Shown here piece by piece: positions 62,243 through 64,000 of a DNA stretch of 64,000 nucleotides. Source of the DNA: an uncultured Opitutia bacterium (GTDB lineage Bacteria; Verrucomicrobiota; Verrucomicrobiia; Opitutales; UBA953); NCBI GenBank assembly GCA_903840355.1, contig CAIMFJ010000004.1, positions 248,001-312,000 of the forward strand. Direction: 5' to 3'. The notes under the pieces were generated by a model. That model was not told the origin of the DNA. It did not search any database and worked only from the letters and a program-made list of their open reading frames with translations. The position numbers and the translations under genes were made by a program. Within the stretch, counting starts at the first letter, position 1, and each line of letters begins with the position of its first letter.

Positions 62243-63601
62243 GTGAAATCGCTACCTTCTGCAATCGTGACCACCGGTTCTACGATACGCTCTGAAATGG
62301 GCCCGACAATTCGGTTGGCGGTTCCGATTATGCTCGGAATGTTGGGCTACGGGTTGATGTTTATCATCGATGTCGCCATGGCTGGCCAATTGGGCGAAAC
62401 GGCTTTGGCCGCCTCTTCGTTGGCATCGAACTTAAATTACATTCCTTACGTCTTCGGAATTGGCTTAGTGGGGGCGATTCCGGTTTACCAATCTCAAGAA
62501 AATGGTGCGGGGGTAGAAGAATCAGCTCCTGCTATTTTGCGCCACGGCATGTGCCTGGCGGTCGGTTACAGCATCGTAGCCGCGGTGGTGACGCACTTGC
62601 TCACGCCTCTCTTGCCTTACTTGGGTTCGACGTCCGCGGTGACTCAGGAGGCGCACGACTTTTATATCATCATGGCGTGGGCGATGGTGCCGGGCTTGGC
62701 GTTTCACGCTCTCCGGGGTCATCGGGATTCGCAGCATCAGCCGTGGATTTCGTTGGCGTGGCTCAGTGCGGGGATTGTCGCTAATATTATTCTTAATTGG
62801 CTATGGATGTACGGCCACTGGGGCTTTCCGGCCTTAGGTTTGGCCGGTGCCGGATGGGCGACCTTGGCTTCGCGTTTCTTGATGCTGATTGGGTTATGGT
62901 TCACGCCGGGACGGGGTGAGGTGCGTTGGCACGAGGGGTTACAACGTTCGGTGATTGCTCGGTTATTAAAGACCGCTTTGCCCGCGGGCTTTCACAGCTT
63001 GAGCGAAGTGGGTATCTTTGCGATTGTGCCCGTGTTGGCTGGCTGGATTTCACCTGCCGCCCAAGCCGCCCACCAAGTAGCCATCAGCTTAGCCTCTGCG
63101 GGCTTCATGTTGCCTTTGGGACTTGGCATCGCCTCAGGCATTCGCACGGGAGAAGCGTTTGGAGCGAAGGATGCTACTCGGGTGCGCGCGGTTGGTTATG
63201 GCGCTTTAATTTTGGGAGCCCTGATTATGTCCTGCTATGGACTCATCATCTTCTTTGGCCGTCCGCTCTTTTTGACCCTCTTCGGGGTTAGTGGCACCGA
63301 TACTGGCACCTTAGCGGCGACGCTTATTATTTTTGCCACGGCGTGGGCCCCCTTTGATGGCGTTCAAGTCATTGCCGCCTACCTCTTGCGCTCGGTGAAT
63401 TGTGCGGCCTGGGCTTCATGGGCCGTCTTCTTGATCTATTGGTTCTTTAGTTTACCGATGGCCTTAGTCGGGGCGTTTGTTTTTCACTGGGGTGCCATCG
63501 GGATCTGGGTTGGGCTAATCTCAGGGTTGATTTTAGTCGCCTTGGCCCTCAGTTGGAAATTCTGGCAAGCCGCCCGGCACGTCCCTGAGCCCGTTGCCTA
63601 G
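62243..63601 (+). CDS. MATE family multidrug efflux transporter
   Basis: This ~452-residue membrane protein has 12 predicted helices in two repeats. Family features are IRLAVPIMLGMLGYGLMFIIDVAMAGQLGETALAA at the N-terminal bundle (core DVAMAGQLGETALAA) and GWATLASRFLML and LGIASGIRTGEAFGA in the later part. MATE proteins export cationic drugs or metabolites using sodium or proton gradients. A TTG at 62237, a GTG at 62243 or an ATG at 62297 could start it; GTG is chosen tentatively. A bidirectional terminator follows. Confidence 0.9.
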   Translation: MKSLPSAIVTTGSTIRSEMGPTIRLAVPIMLGMLGYGLMFIIDVAMAGQLGETALAASSLASNLNYIPYVFGIGLVGAIPVYQSQENGAGVEESAPAILRHGMCLAVGYSIVAAVVTHLLTPLLPYLGSTSAVTQEAHDFYIIMAWAMVPGLAFHALRGHRDSQHQPWISLAWLSAGIVANIILNWLWMYGHWGFPALGLAGAGWATLASRFLMLIGLWFTPGRGEVRWHEGLQRSVIARLLKTALPAGFHSLSEVGIFAIVPVLAGWISPAAQAAHQVAISLASAGFMLPLGLGIASGIRTGEAFGAKDATRVRAVGYGALILGALIMSCYGLIIFFGRPLFLTLFGVSGTDTGTLAATLIIFATAWAPFDGVQVIAAYLLRSVNCAAWASWAVFLIYWFFSLPMALVGAFVFHWGAIGIWVGLISGLILVALALSWKFWQAARHVPEPVA

Positions 63602-63605
63602 GCAC

Positions 63606-63633
63606 AAAAAAACCGACCTTGGTAGGTCGGTTT
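63606..63633. terminator. Bidirectional terminator between the MATE gene and rpmA
   Basis: AAACCGACCT (63610-63619) pairs perfectly with AGGTCGGTTT (63624-63633) around a four-base loop. Read on the minus strand it is followed by a run of T (complement of the A run from 63606), so it mainly ends the rplU-rpmA transcript. Confidence 0.88.
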
Positions 63634-63656
63634 CAAAGTTCTCTTAAGGTTAAACC

Positions 63657-63923
63657 TTAGAGGCTGCAGGCCGAAGAGCTCGTAGGAACGACTTCGACTT
63701 TGCGGTGCTCAGAATCCCACTTCACGATGCCATCGGCTTTAGCGAAGAGGGTGTGGTCGCGACCCATGCCTACATTGCGACCCGCGCGCATTTGGGTGCC
63801 GCGCTGACGGATGAGGATGGAACCAGCGGTAGCGAACTCGCCGCTGTAGAGTTTAACGCCGAGGCGCTTGGAGTTGGAGTCGCGGCCGTTGGAAGAAGTC
63901 CCGCCGCCTTTCTTAGTTGCCAT
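63657..63923 (-). CDS. rpmA: 50S ribosomal protein L27
   Basis: This 88-residue ribosomal protein reaches toward the peptidyl transferase centre. It has [30 protein letters not shown] and [16 protein letters not shown]. The N-terminus begins [11 protein letters not shown]; most L27 have His-Lys-Lys at this point. The C-terminal tail [10 protein letters not shown] is unlike common L27 sequences. It lies 19 bases after the rplU stop, the usual gene order. Confidence 0.96.
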   Translation of the reverse strand: MATKKGGGTSSNGRDSNSKRLGVKLYSGEFATAGSILIRQRGTQMRAGRNVGMGRDHTLFAKADGIVKWDSEHRKVEVVPTSSSACSL

Positions 63924-63942
63924 AGTAGTGAATCGTTAAGGG

Positions 63943-64000
63943 TTAGCCAGAAATGGAGTCGACCTTGATCACCGCTAATTCTTGGCGGTGGCCGCGACGA
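63943..64000 (-). CDS. rplU: 50S ribosomal protein L21, C-terminal end (cut by window edge)
   Basis: The last 18 full codons on the minus strand read RRGHRQELAVIKVDSISG and stop. This is the conserved L21 C-terminus (RGHRQ followed by a final beta strand). The start lies beyond the right edge. The order rplU-rpmA supports the call. Confidence 0.9.
   Translation of the reverse strand, partial: RRGHRQELAVIKVDSISG

Overview
The window reads as chromosomal DNA from a member of the Verrucomicrobiota, most likely an Opitutae-like lineage; the class is inference. Lineage markers are: a 'Pirellula/Verrucomicrobium-type' dehydrogenase with HEAT repeats and a C-terminal CxxCH haem site (23396-26446); a second, smaller cytochrome/propeller gene pair (47041-50049); a very large prepilin-like protein of the Verru_Chthon-cassette type (58327-62196); a Tat-exported Gfo/Idh/MocA oxidoreductase next to a ThuA-domain protein; and the three-subunit succinate dehydrogenase with a b558-type SdhC. 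No phage, transposon, integrase or CRISPR array was seen. Genes are closely packed. No gene-free stretch exceeds 300 bases; the longest gaps are 14492-14772, 41912-42159, 40969-41197 and 33390-33561. Most start codons lack a Shine-Dalgarno sequence and many follow a short T-rich run.

Layout. 1-3812 (+): end of a DUF3142 protein, a TPR lipoprotein and a CtaG-like oxidase assembly protein. 3789-14491 (-): one long same-strand run, read from the right as pyrG, moxR, DUF58, DUF4381-like, batA, batB, batC, batD, batE, and an LptF/LptG permease. This is a complete MoxR/Bat cluster, with several start/stop overlaps. 14773-18221 (+): sdhC-sdhA-sdhB closed by a terminator. 18272-21444 (-): CotH kinase, VTC-domain protein and DUF4956 membrane protein. 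21526-23274 (-): GH20 hexosaminidase, divergent from the large haem protein. 26589-29217 (+): metK-ahcY, two enzymes of the S-adenosylmethionine cycle. 29226-33389: an unknown anchored protein, oxidoreductase, ThuA protein and repeat protein. 33562-35630 (+): YhaM-like exonuclease overlapping queA. 35713-39388 (+): a secreted calcium-motif alpha/beta hydrolase and an exported partner. 39395-40968 (-): HAD phosphatase, Rrf2 regulator and histidine phosphatase.

41198-43209 (+) holds three tandem Sel1-repeat paralogues with 4, 3 and 1 repeats, followed by tRNA-Leu(TAG) on the minus strand. Then come phosphatidylserine decarboxylase (-) and, at 44370-46949 (+), two adjacent ClpP-fold proteases. 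Each of these carries a signal peptide and a long coiled coil. 47041-52049 (+) holds cytochrome, propeller and sodium:solute symporter genes, facing a membrane-anchored aldose 1-epimerase. 53320-57058 (-) is a three-protease operon (clpP, rhomboid, prc). 57187-63601 (+) holds an ABC ATPase, the prepilin-like giant and a MATE transporter. The window ends in rpmA and the tail of rplU (-).

The most unusual item is the exported ClpP-like pair. Both copies keep Ser, His and Asp in ClpP spacing and share a C-terminal WWxYDP motif, yet they appear to be exported away from any AAA+ unfoldase, and the same window encodes an ordinary ClpP. Also worth follow-up are the terminator-like hairpin in the pyrG leader, the lack of Shine-Dalgarno sites, the CotH-VTC-DUF4956 cassette and the secreted hydrolase pair.
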